The notes under the pieces: generated by a model
The model's database searches: none
Seen by the model: only the letters and a program-made list of their open reading frames with translations
What the model was told of the DNA's origin: nothing
Shown: one piece after another, positions 12,401 through 24,267 of the stretch
Position numbering within the stretch: the stretch's first letter is position 1
Layout of the letters: the number at the start of each line of letters is the position of its first letter
Position numbers and translations under genes: made by a program
From: Paracyclopina nana
Taxonomy: Eukaryota > Arthropoda > Copepoda > Cyclopoida > Cyclopettidae
Length of the DNA stretch: 64,000 nt
Direction: 5' to 3'
Assembly: GCA_019096065.1 (NCBI GenBank)
Contig: JAGUCH010000006.1
Span: forward strand, 144,001-208,000

Positions 12401-15400
12401 TGCAATATTTTCGTCAAAACTTTGTCGCTCAAACAATCCAAGACGTCAAAGCATGAGCCTCAACCTTGGACACCTATCTGCTCATTTAAATAAATCACTA
12501 AAAATATTCAGGTTAATAAAAAAGCAATACTGAGTTGAAACATCAAAATAAATAATATTTCGTTGTTACATGAACAATTAATAATATTTTGCTGAAACAT
12601 GAAATTCATAATTTCATTATTCATTATTCAATATTTTGTAATAATGCGAAAAACATGAATATTATTGAATATATTATTAATAGTAGTAATAATATCAATA
12701 TTATTTTTCCAAAAATGAACTTTCTGATGAAATTTTTCCAAAATATCAAATACCTCAATGATAAATATTTAATAAATAACAAAAATATTTTTTTCCCAAA
12801 AAATTAAATTTTTTTGTACCTGTGACCTTTCCAGGTCGTCCCTGACTTTGTCCAGATCCGAGGCAATTCTGTCCCTGTCAGCATAGGACTGGTTAAGGGC
12901 CCGCTGCATCTTCTCCAATTCGTCGGCCATGTTCTCGTTTTCGGTCTGTGTGCTCTCCAGTTTGGCCCTGAGCCGGTAAATCTCGCCCTGGGACTTTTCG
13001 ATCTTCTCCTGCATCTGCTCCAGCTCCACGTGCGACCGCTCGTAGTCGCCCGCGTTCAGTCTCAGCTCGGCCTGCGTCCGTCTCAGCTCGTTCTGGGTCT
13101 GCTCCAGTTTGTCCTTCAGCTCAGCAACCTCCACGTGCACCGACCTGGAGGCGTAGCCTGGCTCAGGTGACCTTGACCTGTCCCTCAAGCTGCCAAACGT
13201 GGCCACAGGCGGGGCCATGTCTCTCATGCGGTCCAATTCCATATGCAGTCGGTCGTTCTCTTGCCTATATTGTTTGAAAAAATATTTGAAGCGAAATATC
13301 TTCCTTGGCTTTCCATTTAGAGAAAAAATGTACTCCTATGAGTAGGCTGTTTATGGAAAAATGAAGCTTTCTTTGCTTCATAGCAAAGTTGAAAAAATGA
13401 CCAGGTCATGAGATATGAAGCTTTAATAGAAAACCCAGATTCCATATGCAGTCGGTCGTTCTCTTGCCTATGTTGTTTGAAAATATATTTGAAGCGAAAT
13501 ATCTTGCTTGGCTATCCATTTAGAGAAAAAATGTACTCCTATGAGTAGGCTGTTTATGGAAAAATGAAGCTTTCTTTGCTTCATAGCAAAGTTGAAAAAG
13601 TGACCAGGTCATGAGATATGAAGCTTTAATAGAAAACCCAGATTCCATATGCAGTCGGTCGTTCTCTTGCCTATGTTGTTTGAAAAAATATTTGAAGCGA
13701 AATATCTTGCTTGGCTTTCCATTTAGAGAAAAAATGTACTCCTATGAGTAGGCTTTTTATGGAAAAATGATTTTTTCTTTGCTTCATAGCAAAGTTAAAA
13801 AATGACCAGGTCATGAGATATGAAGCTTTAATAGAAAACCCAGATTCCATATGCAGTCGGTCGTTCTCTTGCCTATGTTGTTTGAAAAAATATTTGAAGC
13901 GAAATATCTTGCTTGGCTTTCCATTTAGAGAAAAAATGTACTCCTATGAGTAGGCTTTTTATGGAAAAATGATTTTTTCTTTGCTTCATAGCAAAGTTAA
14001 AAAAATGACCTGGTCATGAGATATGAATTTTTACTAAAAAAACCAGATTTTGCATTGTTGATTATTTCAAGGAAAAATTACCATCCTTACCTCAGTTGGC
14101 TTTTGATTTAGAGAAAACATGTACTCCAAAGAGAAGCTTCTTATTGTAAAATAAAGCTTTCTTTTCTTGATAGCAAAGTTGAAAAAATGACCAGGTCATG
14201 AGATATGAAGCTTTAATAAAAAACCAGATTTTGCATAGTTAATTGTTTTCAAGGAAAAATTGCCATCTATATCTCGGTTGGCTTTTGATTTAGAGAAAAA
14301 ATGTACTCCATTGAGTAGGCTACTTATGGCATAATTCAGCTTTCTTCACTACATAGCAAAGTTGAAAATGGACTTTTAAATGATATGCAAAGCTTGATAA
14401 AAGTCTAGATTTCATATTGCTACCTTATATAAAGAAAATTCAACATCAAAATCTCAGTTAGCTTTTGATTTAGAATTAAAAGTGCAGTTTAAAATGCAAA
14501 ATGGCAAAATAAAGCTTTCTTATCCTCATAGCAAAATAAAAAAACCATCATTGAAAAAAGTTAGGACAAAAAGACCCATTATTAACCGAATAATGTCTTT
14601 AAACTTAATTATCTCAAGAAGCACCAGGTTTAGAGCAAAATTGCACTAAAGTGACTTTGTGCAGAAGGGCAAAATGCATCTTTTCTTATTTCAGAAGGTG
14701 GTTGAAAAATCGAAGCTTAGTTACCTCATCCGGTCGATTTCAATTTCAGCCTTGGAGATCTTTTGCCGCCAATCCGATCCATAGTCATTGTAGCGCGAAT
14801 TGTCTCCATGATACTTGTCAATCTCAGCCTTGGACTTGCCCAGCTCAGTTTGCGAGTACTCCAGCTTGGCCTCCAACTTGTCCTTTTCAGCATAGGCCTT
14901 GTCCAGCCTCACCTGGAGCTTCTCCACCTCGGACTCCAAGGTATGGATCTTCATCTTGTAGTCAGTGATCTCCCTGTCATGCAAGTCCTTCTCCTCCTTC
15001 AAGTCCTTCTCAGCTCGGTCCCTCTGCTCTCTCAGCTGGTTGATCTGCTTGTCTCGATCACTGAGAGCCTCCTCAAGACTGGTTAGAGCACCTTCACTAG
15101 TGAAGGTCTGGGCTTGAACTGCACTCAACTTGCTCCGGGCCATTTCAACCTGGTTGTCCTTCTCCTTCAGCAACTCCTCCAAATTCTCAATCTTGAAAAA
15201 TACAAATAGTTTTAAAGTTGCTCTTATTTCAGCTTGGAAATGGAAGCACTTGAAAAGCCCATTTTCACACCTGAATAAAGTCCTAAAACCTTGTGGCACT
15301 CAAAAGTTTAGTAACAATTCCCAGTAGCCCTTTTTTAGCCTCAGTTGCCTTAGGAGTAGTTCCAAAAGTGCTACCATTGGATTGGGTAAAGTAAGAGAGC

Positions 15401-18377
15401 CTCAACAAAAAAGTTTGCTTATCCAGAATGAGTTGAGTCTCTTTTTCATAGTAATAGGCTCTTTTGAAGGTCTTGGGAAAAAGTCAACTAGCATTTTCTA
15501 CAGTTAACATTGTGTTTACCTTTCTCTGGAGAACATTCACTTTTCTGTCCTTGATGTCAATCTGATCTCTCAGGTCATTGAGCTCATTGGCAATCCGATT
15601 CTTTTCCTGAGTGGCATGCAAAGCTGCACCAGTTTTCTTCTCAATCGTCTTGTTTTTATCCTCAAGCTTGCCCCTCAGCTCATCCACCTTCAAATATATA
15701 TATATATATATATATTTTTGTATTTGCTAATAGGATGCTTCAAATTGAAAGTTGAGCCAATCGAGGCTTTTGACGAATAAAAAACTTAGTGTCGAACAAG
15801 CTCACACAAATGACCAAAGGAGGTAATGAGACTTGACGCAAAGCTTTTTGATTTGCTACAATTGCTTGCCAATAAAGTTGTAATGAAAAGAACAATGACT
15901 TACGTCTAATTGAAGCATGTTGTAATGCTCCTCTTTCGCTATCAGTGATTCCTTGAGCACAGCTATGTGCTTTTGGTAGTCAGCATGTTGCTCCTCCACA
16001 GTTTTCATTTTGGCCTGCATTTGCATCAGCTCTTGCTCCTTCCTTTGCATTTCCACCCTCATGTCCTCAATCTGAAGACATTGATGTCAGTAATTAGGGG
16101 GGTAATTAAGACTCAATTGTACCTGTCTCTGGGCAACTGCATGCATGTGTTGATGCACCCTGGCTTCCTCTTCTTTGCCTGAAAAAAAGAGCAAGGTTAA
16201 AATAGATTTTATAATAGGGAATTAGGAGTTACCTTCTCCTTTGCTTTGCAGCATTTCCAAAAGCTTCTTGATGCTTTCATCACGTGCTTGCAGCGTTTGC
16301 TTTTGTGTTTCTATCCGCATTTCCAGCTCCTGCAATTTCAGATAGATGGGAGTTAGCATATGGGAGAATAACAGGGGAAAGAATTTGCCTTGGTTGTCTC
16401 CTTCAAAATGGCCACCTCTCGAGTCAGATGATCATTCTCCACTTGTAGGCCTTCGATGTGGGCCTTGATTTCTGGGTTCGTTTCCTTGGCATGCTGCCTC
16501 GTTTTGACCACTTCTTCTTCAAGCTGTCGCACTAGCATGGCTTGTTTCTGAAAGGAAGCGACATTTAACATTGCACAACTTTGTTGGCAAGCAATTGAAA
16601 GAAATATGGAAGCATTCACTCATGTTTCATTACTCGATGAGTTCACTTGTCGAGGCTTGTAAGACATTAAGCACAAAAATGTTATTATTGGTCGTATTCT
16701 TAAATGTATCGAGGGCATGATTACACAGCTATACCTTGCAGCAGTGTTGTATTGCTACCACTTCAAGGCAACTGTGTGTGTGTGTGTATAGCTCAGCAGC
16801 CAGTACATAGAGTCAGGTGGTGGGAGAAAAGGGAGAGAGGGAAAGGGAGAGTAAGGAGGGACCAGCTAGGAATCATGTGACTAGTGCTTTCTTCTTCACA
16901 AAACATGAAGAAGACGGCTACTACTTATTCTGTATTAAGAGAGATACTACAACATATAACCGAGCCACTTTGGATTTGCTCACAAACTTGTTCAAATGTA
17001 ACCATCAAGTCATGAGCCATGATTGAATGCTTTCATATTTGTTCCAATTCAACCCAAATCAAAGTGTCGATAAATAAATATGGTTACCTGATTCTCAGAG
17101 TTCAACAATTTGAGCTGATCATTGATGAGGCTGTACTTTGCGGATTCCTCTTTTCGCAGTGCCCGCTCCTTCTTGAGCTCCGGGCTCCAGAAGGTCTTAA
17201 TACTGTGCATGCTTGAGCCCAACTTCTGGTTGGTGAGCTCGAGCTCCTTGCGGAGGTTGGCCAAGTCCCGTTGCAGCTCGGAGTTGCTTGTCTGCAGCTC
17301 CCCAATGTAGTTATCACGCGTGGCTGCCCCGTGACCGGCCAGCGGGCCGCCAGGGCCAGCCGTACCCATACCCAACATGTTCGGGTTGGGCGACAGCCCT
17401 GTCCGCCGGCCCATGGGATCCATCCGTCCGGCCATGGACGGATCCCCGCGCCCCGTATAAAACCCGTCCTCAGGATCGAGCATGTCGCGCCGGTCCAGGG
17501 AGCGCTCACGCCGGCCGTAAGCACCTGCACCCACACCTGTCGCCGCACCTCCGTAACCGCCGCCGCCTCCAACGGTGGCGTTCGAGGGACCGTAACCGCC
17601 GCCGCCATAGGCAAAGTCTCTGTCGAGCGAGCGCTCTCGGGGTTCGCGTATGGGCATGAAGTCCCGGTCTCCGTACCCGTCTCGGTCTAACGAGTGGTAG
17701 CCGGGCTGAGAACGAGTGCCGCCCGGCATGCCGCGCGAGGCGGAGCGCGAGCGTCCGTGCATCATGCCGCCGCCGGCTTGCGGGCCCATACCGCCCGACA
17801 TGTTGCCCATACCGCCAGCCATGTTGCCCATGTTGCTCATGCCTCCGGACATGTTTGACATACCGCCTGGGCCGGCCGGTCCCATGGCGCCAGACATGTT
17901 GTTTGCACGGTGATGGTCCATGGGTCCCGTACCGGCGGGTCCGCCGGCCATGCCGCCGCCCATGACAGGTCCCATGCCGCCTCTGCCAGTTCGGTCCATG
18001 GGGTCCATGCGTGGGTCGCCTGTCATGCGATCCATCTTGTACTGATCACTGAAACAGAACCCTTAATTTGTTAAGCGCACTGACCGGTGAGCCCATCCAT
18101 GGGTTTGAAGGAATGTTTTGGAGGCTATCTAAGACATTAGATGCCTATGTGCATGACATTGTTACCTTGAGTTGTATTTCGCAGTGGTTTTTGCAGTCAG
18201 GGCACCCGCGGATGCCGACTGTCTGACATTATATTGCCCTGTGGCTTCTGTATCTATCTGCCTTGGCTTGGATCCTGGAGCAGCATTGCTAGCATTTGCC
18301 ACCACCGCACTGGCCGTTGAGGTTGTCGTTGAGGCCATTGAGGCCGACGCAATGTCGTAGCTGGTCCGACCAGCCAT
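467..18377 (-). CDS. brp: Bruchpilot / ELKS-CAST active-zone scaffold, 24 exons
   Basis: Bruchpilot builds the presynaptic T-bar, clusters calcium channels and tethers vesicles. Exons (5' to 3'): 18377-18166, 18048-17088, 16547-16389, 16329-16233, 16178-16123, 16071-15904, 15687-15520, 15191-14725, 13264-12820, 12372-12253, 10607-10581, 9536-9384, 9039-8851, 8679-8540, 8457-7849, 7482-7050, 6989-5890, 5807-5198, 4169-4005, 3927-3773, 2386-2280, 2213-1695, 1580-1314, 1170-467. All phases join into 2,676 codons plus stop. Residues 1-340 are Gly/Met/Ser-rich and include SRSASR and FMPIREPRERSLDRDF. Conserved ELKS blocks follow, such as NQKLGSSMHSIKTFWSPELK, ARDESIKKLLEML and HIAVLKESLIAKEEHYNMLQ. 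Residues about 392-2144 are coiled coil, closing with ETERLLTLVQSSQEEQ. The last ~530 residues are Pro/Gly/Gln repeats ending LFKSFF, like the insect C-terminus. It is longer than Drosophila BRP (about 1,740). Exon 3 needs a GC donor. Orthology is firm; each splice site is inferred. Confidence 0.95.
2387..3772 (-). other. brp intron 20, no recognised content
   Basis: This 1.4-kb AT-rich intron separates the end of the coiled coil (conserved ETERLLTLVQSSQEEQ block) from the Gly/Pro-rich tail exons. I see no gene, element or clear repeat in it. Confidence 0.6.
4429..4650. mobile_element. 222-bp Harbinger-like MITE in brp intron 18
   Basis: The left end GGGCCTGTTCACCTGC and the reverse complement of the right end GGCCCTGTTCACCTGC form a terminal inverted repeat of about 16 bp. 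TAA at 4426-4428 and 4651-4653 is a 3-bp target-site duplication. TWA target duplications with G-rich ends are typical of PIF/Harbinger elements. There is no coding capacity. A second copy lies at 55820-56040 and shares the internal block around GGATGGCTTTTGGTACCAA. Confidence 0.8.
9090..9970. repeat. Two copies of a ~260-bp intronic repeat flanking brp exon 12
   Basis: The stretch at about 9115-9345 and the one at about 9718-9930 are close copies; both carry AAAAAGAAGGAAA, CCTCAATTACCA, TATGGGGAAATTTGG-like and GAATTGAACCCAACAAT-like blocks. A partial third piece is at 9540-9660. The copies sit in the introns on either side of exon 12 (9536-9384), so they could pair or recombine across it. 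Confidence 0.75.
10581..10607 (-). other. brp: 27-nt microexon of brp (exon 11)
   Basis: TTTTGCAG precedes and GTAGAG follows a 27-nt in-frame segment encoding ALIKGSKFQ. It is phase 0 on both sides, so including or skipping it keeps the frame. It lies between two coiled-coil exons, where nine residues would shift the heptad register by two positions. The splice signals are visible; usage is inferred. Confidence 0.6.
10786..11996. mobile_element. Expanded MITE-like element, AT-rich array inside
   Basis: The left end GGCTGTGTTCACAAGC and the reverse complement of the right end GGCTTTGTTCACCAGC form an inverted repeat close to the ends of the 222-bp MITE at 4429. Between them is about 1.2 kb of AT-rich degenerate repeat built on AGCAAATATTCTGTAATATT. 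A purer 20-bp array (TTAGTGAATATTATGTAATA) spans about 11455-11620. Flanks are TGA and TCA, so no clean target duplication is seen. It lies in brp intron 10. Confidence 0.6.
13235..14060. repeat. 203-bp tandem duplication covering the brp exon 9 acceptor
   Basis: The block around CATATGCAGTCGGTCGTTCTC recurs with its AG acceptor at exon positions 13264 (used), 13467, 13670 and 13872, a spacing of 202-203 bp. Each copy has the first ~30 nt of exon 9, its acceptor and intron 8 sequence (TGTACTCCTATGAGTAGGCT). More diverged copies without the exon piece run on to about 14540. Confidence 0.9.
15689..15716. repeat. (TA)n microsatellite next to the brp exon 7 acceptor
   Basis: About eleven TA dinucleotides sit directly before the acceptor of exon 7 (15687), replacing much of the usual pyrimidine tract. 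Confidence 0.8.
16549..17087 (-). other. brp intron 2 with a (TG)n tract
   Basis: This 540-bp intron holds a TGTGTGTGTGTGTGTATA run near 16772-16789 and a purine-rich patch near 16819-16865. I see no gene in it. Confidence 0.6.
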
Positions 18378-20131
18378 GATTTCGGCTACAACTCATTCCG
18401 GAGCGAAATTTGTGTATCACAGCATCCCAATGAACAAGTCACGCGACCACCATAGCGGCTAAAAGGCTGGCCTGCAAACGGCCCCTGGAACCTTGCGAAG
18501 AACCTTGGGAACCTTACGCTAAGGCTTGTACGGGTGCTACTGTGCCCCTTCGGTTTCCAAAGATGTATATGGACGATTTGGTCCTGAAGCAGTCTGCAGA
18601 TCACTCGTCTAAGTCAGAAACTGGGAGTTAGCAGAGATCCCTGGGCAAAAAGAACTACTAGTAAGCTGTGCTACTAGTTCCACCACCACCAGCTTTCTAA
18701 CTGCTTTCTAGCCAAGGCCAAAAGTGGCCTTGGTTACTCCAATGGCTTTCTCTCCTTCGCTTACAGAGACCGGGCGGTTTGGTTAGCTGCTTTGCCTACT
18801 TCTACACTGCTGTGCTGCTCTTCGATCTATTTTCTGCTAGAGATCCACCAATGAATATGTAAATATACGTTGATGAAAATCTTAAAAAAACTTAAACCCT
18901 AATTACACATATGTTCTTTTGTTTAAGTTTTAAAAAAATTCTCTTCTTTTGAAGCTGTTTGCAAAATGTATTTATTCCAAAAAAATTTCCAGATTATTTT
19001 GGATATTTTTAAAGTATTCAATTTTGATCAACTCATGAAATTCTTGAAATATGTAACAAGGCTTAAAAATAATATTATTAAGAAGAAAAACAAAAATGTA
19101 GAATTTTTAAAGGTCTTCTACTTTTAAAAAGCTGACTTATGCCTAGATTCCACATTACTCTTAGATATTTAAGTTTTTAAATTGTGAAACTTAAGCCTTA
19201 TTTGAATTTTTAAGCTTTTTTATAAGTAATTTTGATATTGGTTGATCTCTAATCAAGTCTTGTGCTGCTGCTTTCACAAATATACATTATTCTGTACATA
19301 GCACTGCTTTTTTTTTAGTACACAAGGAAAAGAAAAGCCTACTTTTCATCCTGACTAAGAAAAAAATCCAATTCACCATTACATTAACTCATTTAATTTA
19401 TGCAGGTTTTTATTTGGTACAAGTTCACCCATTTGACAATAGAGGGCGCCACCTAAAATAAAGTGTTCATTACTGGACTTTCTCTTTTTTGTCCATAGTT
19501 GCAGGAAATACATTTATTAAGCTTCAATTACATCACTTGGATCATTAGAGCACAACAACCTTTTGTGTATTGTTTCCAATAGGCCCCTGCAAAGGAACAA
19601 AAGTGGCTTAAATTAGAGCACTGTGCCTAAAATCTTCACAAGAATCAATTTTCTTAAGATTTAATACTTTTAAAAAAATGTAAATGTCTTAAAATATTTT
19701 AGCAAATATCAAAAAAGGCCAAAATTTGATTTAAAAAAAGTTTTTTTTAAATAGTTTTTGGTGTGTTAGAATGTGGAAATATTGAATTATTAATGAATAC
19801 AGGCTTTAATGCATTAACAGAGTGTTATTATTCACTCCGCAGCGTTTTTGACGCAGTTAAATATTTATATCCATTGCGGGAGCATAAAACGGAGCCGCTT
19901 AAAAACAGCCAAGAAAGGACGTTTTACAGAGCTGAAAAATCGACCTAGTACAACTTTACTACCCCGAGCCTGCGAGGATGGTAAACTTTAAAAAAATAAT
20001 AAATAGAATATGAAAAAACATTTTTTAGCATAGCTGATTGGGAATTGGGAATTTTTTTAGCTAAAGATTTTCCTAATTTATAGGGTATACAAAGTTAAAA
20101 ATGGCAAAAAACCCAGTTTTTTTAGTGTTTA
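18378..20131. other. brp upstream flank and intergenic region
   Basis: The 5' UTR and promoter of brp should lie in 18378-18850, which is less AT-rich than what follows. The rest is AT-rich with no supported gene. A GGGCGCC-type CTCF-like core lies at 19438-19454. The patch at 19800-19980 has more GC than its surroundings; I could not identify it. Confidence 0.45.
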
Positions 20132-23100
20132 TTACCTTTTTCTGGTGGGGTGTTCAGCTATTGGTGAAGGGCACCTGTCTAACCTTGCCCAGGCTTCCTC
20201 TTGTCTTTTGGTTCGGTCTGCTGTGCTCCTTTCCAGCTTGAGAGCAAACCTTTGCTTGTGCAAGTCCAAGGCTGATTTCAAAGGCTCGAGTCTGTTGCCT
20301 CGCCTGTCATAGCTCTGAGCTAACTCGTCTGTCAGCTGAATGATCTCTTCCATGCTCACTTCGCGCCTTAATTTCCCTGTCATCGGTCTCAGCTTCTTCG
20401 GTTGGACGTTTTTGACGAATTCCACAGCTGAGCTGAGCAGAGTGACACTTTCTCTGCAATAAATATTGATATTAGCCAATATTACATGAAATAATAAAGA
20501 ATTAATAATCATATAAGGAAGCAATACCTAATTGCAGTATTAATTTAAAAATGAGGTGCTCATCCTTTGAATTCCAACATAATATGATAGAATGCAATAG
20601 TAATTTATAAATATTATATCATTCAAGTGAAATGTTAGTATTCTCATGAATGAAGTACTATCATGATTGAAATGTTATCAAAAATAATTATTGTTTTGAA
20701 TGATGCTGTTAATTTATTATTATTATAAATGAAACATGATTAAAAATACTTTTAAAAAGTTAAGTATTATAAGTGAATTATCATTATCAAGAAATATTGG
20801 CAATGAAGTATTATTTCAAAGAAAGTATTTTAATGATACATTATGTTGGTAATATGTAATATCATTGATAGAAATGTTAAAGGCAGTTTAAGAAAATAAT
20901 ATTATTATAAATGTAATTTAAATGCTGTATTGTGAGCAATACTATTTATAATAATACCATTACAAAATGTAATTCAACTACACAATTGTTTAATTGCATT
21001 AAGAAAAACTGGCTCTCTTTTTCCTTGCCAAAACTGAGCACTTTTAAAACCCAGTAGCTCAGTTTTTTTTAGGAGCAATGAAGGCTTGGTACTTTTGTTT
21101 GAAGAAGATTGTATGCTTACATCATGTCTGAGGGAACAGCCCAAGCGAAGAGATCTGCATAATTGAGAGTGGAAAGCAAGTGCCTGGGTCTGGCCTGAAC
21201 TATCACAGTGGCCAAAAGGAGGACCATTTCCTTGTCAGTGGGGAAGTAGAGGTCCTCAGGCACAGCCAGGTCATCACTGTCAGCATGGGTGTCCAGAACT
21301 GCCTGCCTGATGTGGACTCCCACTTGCTGGACTGTGTCATAGATGCAGGTCATCCGGTCCAGCGGAGTGGTCCGGTGGTCCAAGGCGGCCAACTCGACCA
21401 CAGCAGCTGGCAAAGGGATGCAAAAGTCATCAGCTAACCCCAATTGGTCTGGTCCAAAGTCAGTTTTCCTTAGGAGGTATTCGGTGCAAGCGAACAGTTC
21501 CCTGTCCTCCTTCCGGGACAAGTAGCAAATAGGTGGGAACACAAGGTCATGTACTGCCCCAACCACCACATTCTCCACTGCAATCCGCAGAAATTCCTAG
21601 CAAAGAACCAGAGTTGTCGTATTTTGCATTGTGAGAAGAGTAGCTCCACAATTGTATTGTGGTTGCTACAATCTGATTGACTTTGATGAAATTGTCTTGA
21701 GTCCGTCACAATTTGTTTGAGTTTGTTGAGCTCAAAAGTGATGCTTATGTACATTGTGACTTATCGATATGTAAAGATACGTCAATTAACTTGAGACAGC
21801 TTCCATTTGTTTGAATTCAATACTTTTGAATTGATTCAGCGACAAATCAATTCAGCCTACCAGTGTAATCGCATTTAGCAGCTATGAAAAGGAGATCCAC
21901 AATTTGATTGTGATTGCTACTACCTGATTGACTTGGATGAAATTGTCTTGAGCCAGTCGCAATTTGTTTGAGCTTATTGAGCACAAAAATGATAACTTAA
22001 GTGTGACTTTTCGATGCATCAATACATGTCAACTAACTTGAGGCAGCTACCATTTGTTTGAATCCAATACTTTTGACTTGATTCAGCGACAAATCAATTG
22101 AGTCTGTATTTAGTAGCTATGAGAAGAGTAGCTCCTCAATTTTATTGTGGTTGCTACAATCTGATTGACTAGGATGAAATTGTCTTGAGTCCGTCACAAT
22201 TTGTTTGAGCTGGTTGAGCTCAAAAATGATGCTTTTGAAAAGTGTCACATTGATTTCAATCAACTTGAGAAAGCTTCCAACCTGTTTCTATTGACTTGAT
22301 TCAACTACAAATCAATTGAGCCTACCAGACTTATCGCATTTAGCAGCTATGAAAAAGTAGCTCCACAATTTGACTGTGATTGCTACAATCGGATTGGCTA
22401 GTATGAAATTGACTTGAGTCAGTCGCAATTTGTTTGAGCTTGTGAAGAGTAGCTCCTCAATTTGATTGTGGTCGCAACAATCTGATTGACTTGAATGACA
22501 TTGTCTTGAGTTAGTCATAATTCGTTTGAGCTAGTTGAACTCAAAAACGATGCTTTTGTAAAGTGTGATATTGTTTTCAATTAACTTGAGAAAGCTTCCA
22601 CTTGATTGAATCCGTTTCTTTTTACTTGATTCAACTACAAATCAATTGAGCCTACCAGAGTTATCGCATTTAGCAGCTATGAAAAAGTAGCTCCACAATT
22701 TGATTGTAATTGCTACAATCTGATTGACTTGGATGAAATTGTCTTGAGTCAGCCACAATTTGTTTGAGTTTGTTGAGCTCAAAAATGATGCTTATGAAGT
22801 ATGACTTATCATTGTGTGATCTGAATGGGATAGTTTTTAAGCCAGTCTGCGACAGTTTAAATGAGATTGCCACATCAAGTCTGACTCCATCCTTTATAGC
22901 TTTGGAAAATTTGAAGAAAACACAGTCATACCTGAAATCTGGGGCTGTTATTGACAGTGGTGGCAGAACGGGGGAATGCAATCACAGACTCTTGAGCCAA
23001 TCTGTGCAGTTTGTTTGCAAATGCCTTGATTGTCTCCTTGGCTTGGCTTTCTGTCCTCACCTTGCTCAGCTGCAGCTCGTTGCTGATGAGAGGCTTCAAA

Positions 23101-24267
23101 TTTCGCGCCAAATGAGAGGCAAACTGGTCACACCTGGGCAGGTTCATCAAGTAGCATTCGGATTCAGCATAGGCAGTGATCCTTGGTGGCAAGATGAAGG
23201 GGTGATCCACCTCTTTGCAAGGTTCCAGTTTCAAGCTGTCCACACCTGAATCAGCTGACCATTGCCTACTTTTCACCTTGGCCTTCTTGACCTTCTGCAG
23301 GTCTTTGTCAGGGGCTGATCTGGCCTTTCTTTGGCCTCTGGGTTCATCTGAAATGGTCTGGTAAGGCCTCCCCAGGCTGGCAGCTGAGGAGGCCCTGGAT
23401 ATGGTCTTCCCATGGGCCTTGATGGGCACTGAGCAAACTGTGGTGACTGTGCTCTGAGACCTGAAGCTGTCATTGAGAGCTTCGCTTGAAGCACTCGATA
23501 TTCCAGAAGTATTGCTCGACAAAGAGCCCAAGCTGGCCTTGGTGTATTTGGGCAGCAGTGGCCTGTCCAAGATGAACATTTTGTACTGGCAGAAGCCCTA
23601 AAAATAGTGAGATTAAAAAACATGTGAACTAGTTCAGATCATGTGATCAGACCTAGGATGCATGAATTTTGGCTGCAAGCTCAATTATTTTTCCAAATTT
23701 TGTCTTTAATTATTTAACTATGCGTCAATCTGAACAAGAAGTCTTAAAACATTCCAAAGCATCATTTAAGTAATAAAAAGTTTAGTCTTTAGAGCTACCA
23801 GTCAGCAGTTAAAAATTATAGTTAACTGTTTTGTAGAAAGAGCTGGATAGCGCATTGGAAGATTTAGAAATATGTATAGACCTTTATGCTTGCAGGCAAA
23901 ATTCATCAATCCTAGTATTGACTTTCTTTTGAAAGCTAGTTTGACTGATTTCACATTGGGTTATCAAGATTCGCACCTTGTTCACACCGAGAACTTGCTG
24001 AAGGATATTGGCACAGTGTAGGCCTTTGCGAAAAGAAGGATGGTAACCAGGGCCAGATACCAGCTTCAATACCTGCTCTTGAGCCTCAACTATCAGGGGA
24101 AGGCCAGGATTGACACCTCGATACCAGCCCTCATCATGTGGCCTCAATATGTGAAGGTCAAAGAAGGCTGAATCCAAATGGACATCATCCTTGATGAATC
24201 TGGTGTCTGGTAGGCAGATGGCCAGGCAGTTTTCTTCAGCTAGGCTCAGCTTTTCTGGAAACACTTC
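20132..24267 (-). CDS. VPS9-domain-like protein (Rab5-type GEF), 3' part
   Basis: Four phase-consistent exons, 24267-23977, 23597-22932, 21596-21121 and 20453-20132, give 584 residues and a stop; the 5' exon and start were not found. Exon 3 contains the best clue, FPTDKEMVLLLATVIVQARP followed by HLLSTLNYADLF. This fits the VPS9 pattern of an Asp-led helix, P-HL-S and Y-F found in guanine-nucleotide exchange factors for Rab5/Rab21 on endosomes. Upstream is a Ser-rich linker (exon 2) and, after the domain, a charged helix (LDLHKQRFALKLERSTADR). I could not place it in a known subfamily (RIN, GAPVD1, VARP, RABGEF1). An unrelated helical domain remains possible. Confidence 0.6.
20525..20990 (-). 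other. AT-rich degenerate repeat in the VPS9-like gene intron 3
   Basis: ATTATTATAAATGAA-like and GAAATGTTA-like words recur without a fixed period. I see no coding potential. Confidence 0.5.
21615..22790. repeat. Tandem array of ~240-bp units in the VPS9-like gene intron 2
   Basis: The block GTAGCTCCACAATTTGATTG, then GCTACAATCTGATTGACTTG, GAAATTGTCTTGAGTC and CACAATTTGTTTGAG, recurs near 21630, 21890, 22125, 22355, 22445 and 22690. The unit is about 230-260 bp with one short copy. Confidence 0.85.

Noticed and set aside
19800..19980. GC-richer patch as a possible small RNA gene
   Set aside because: No cloverleaf, snRNA or snoRNA box pattern that I recognise.
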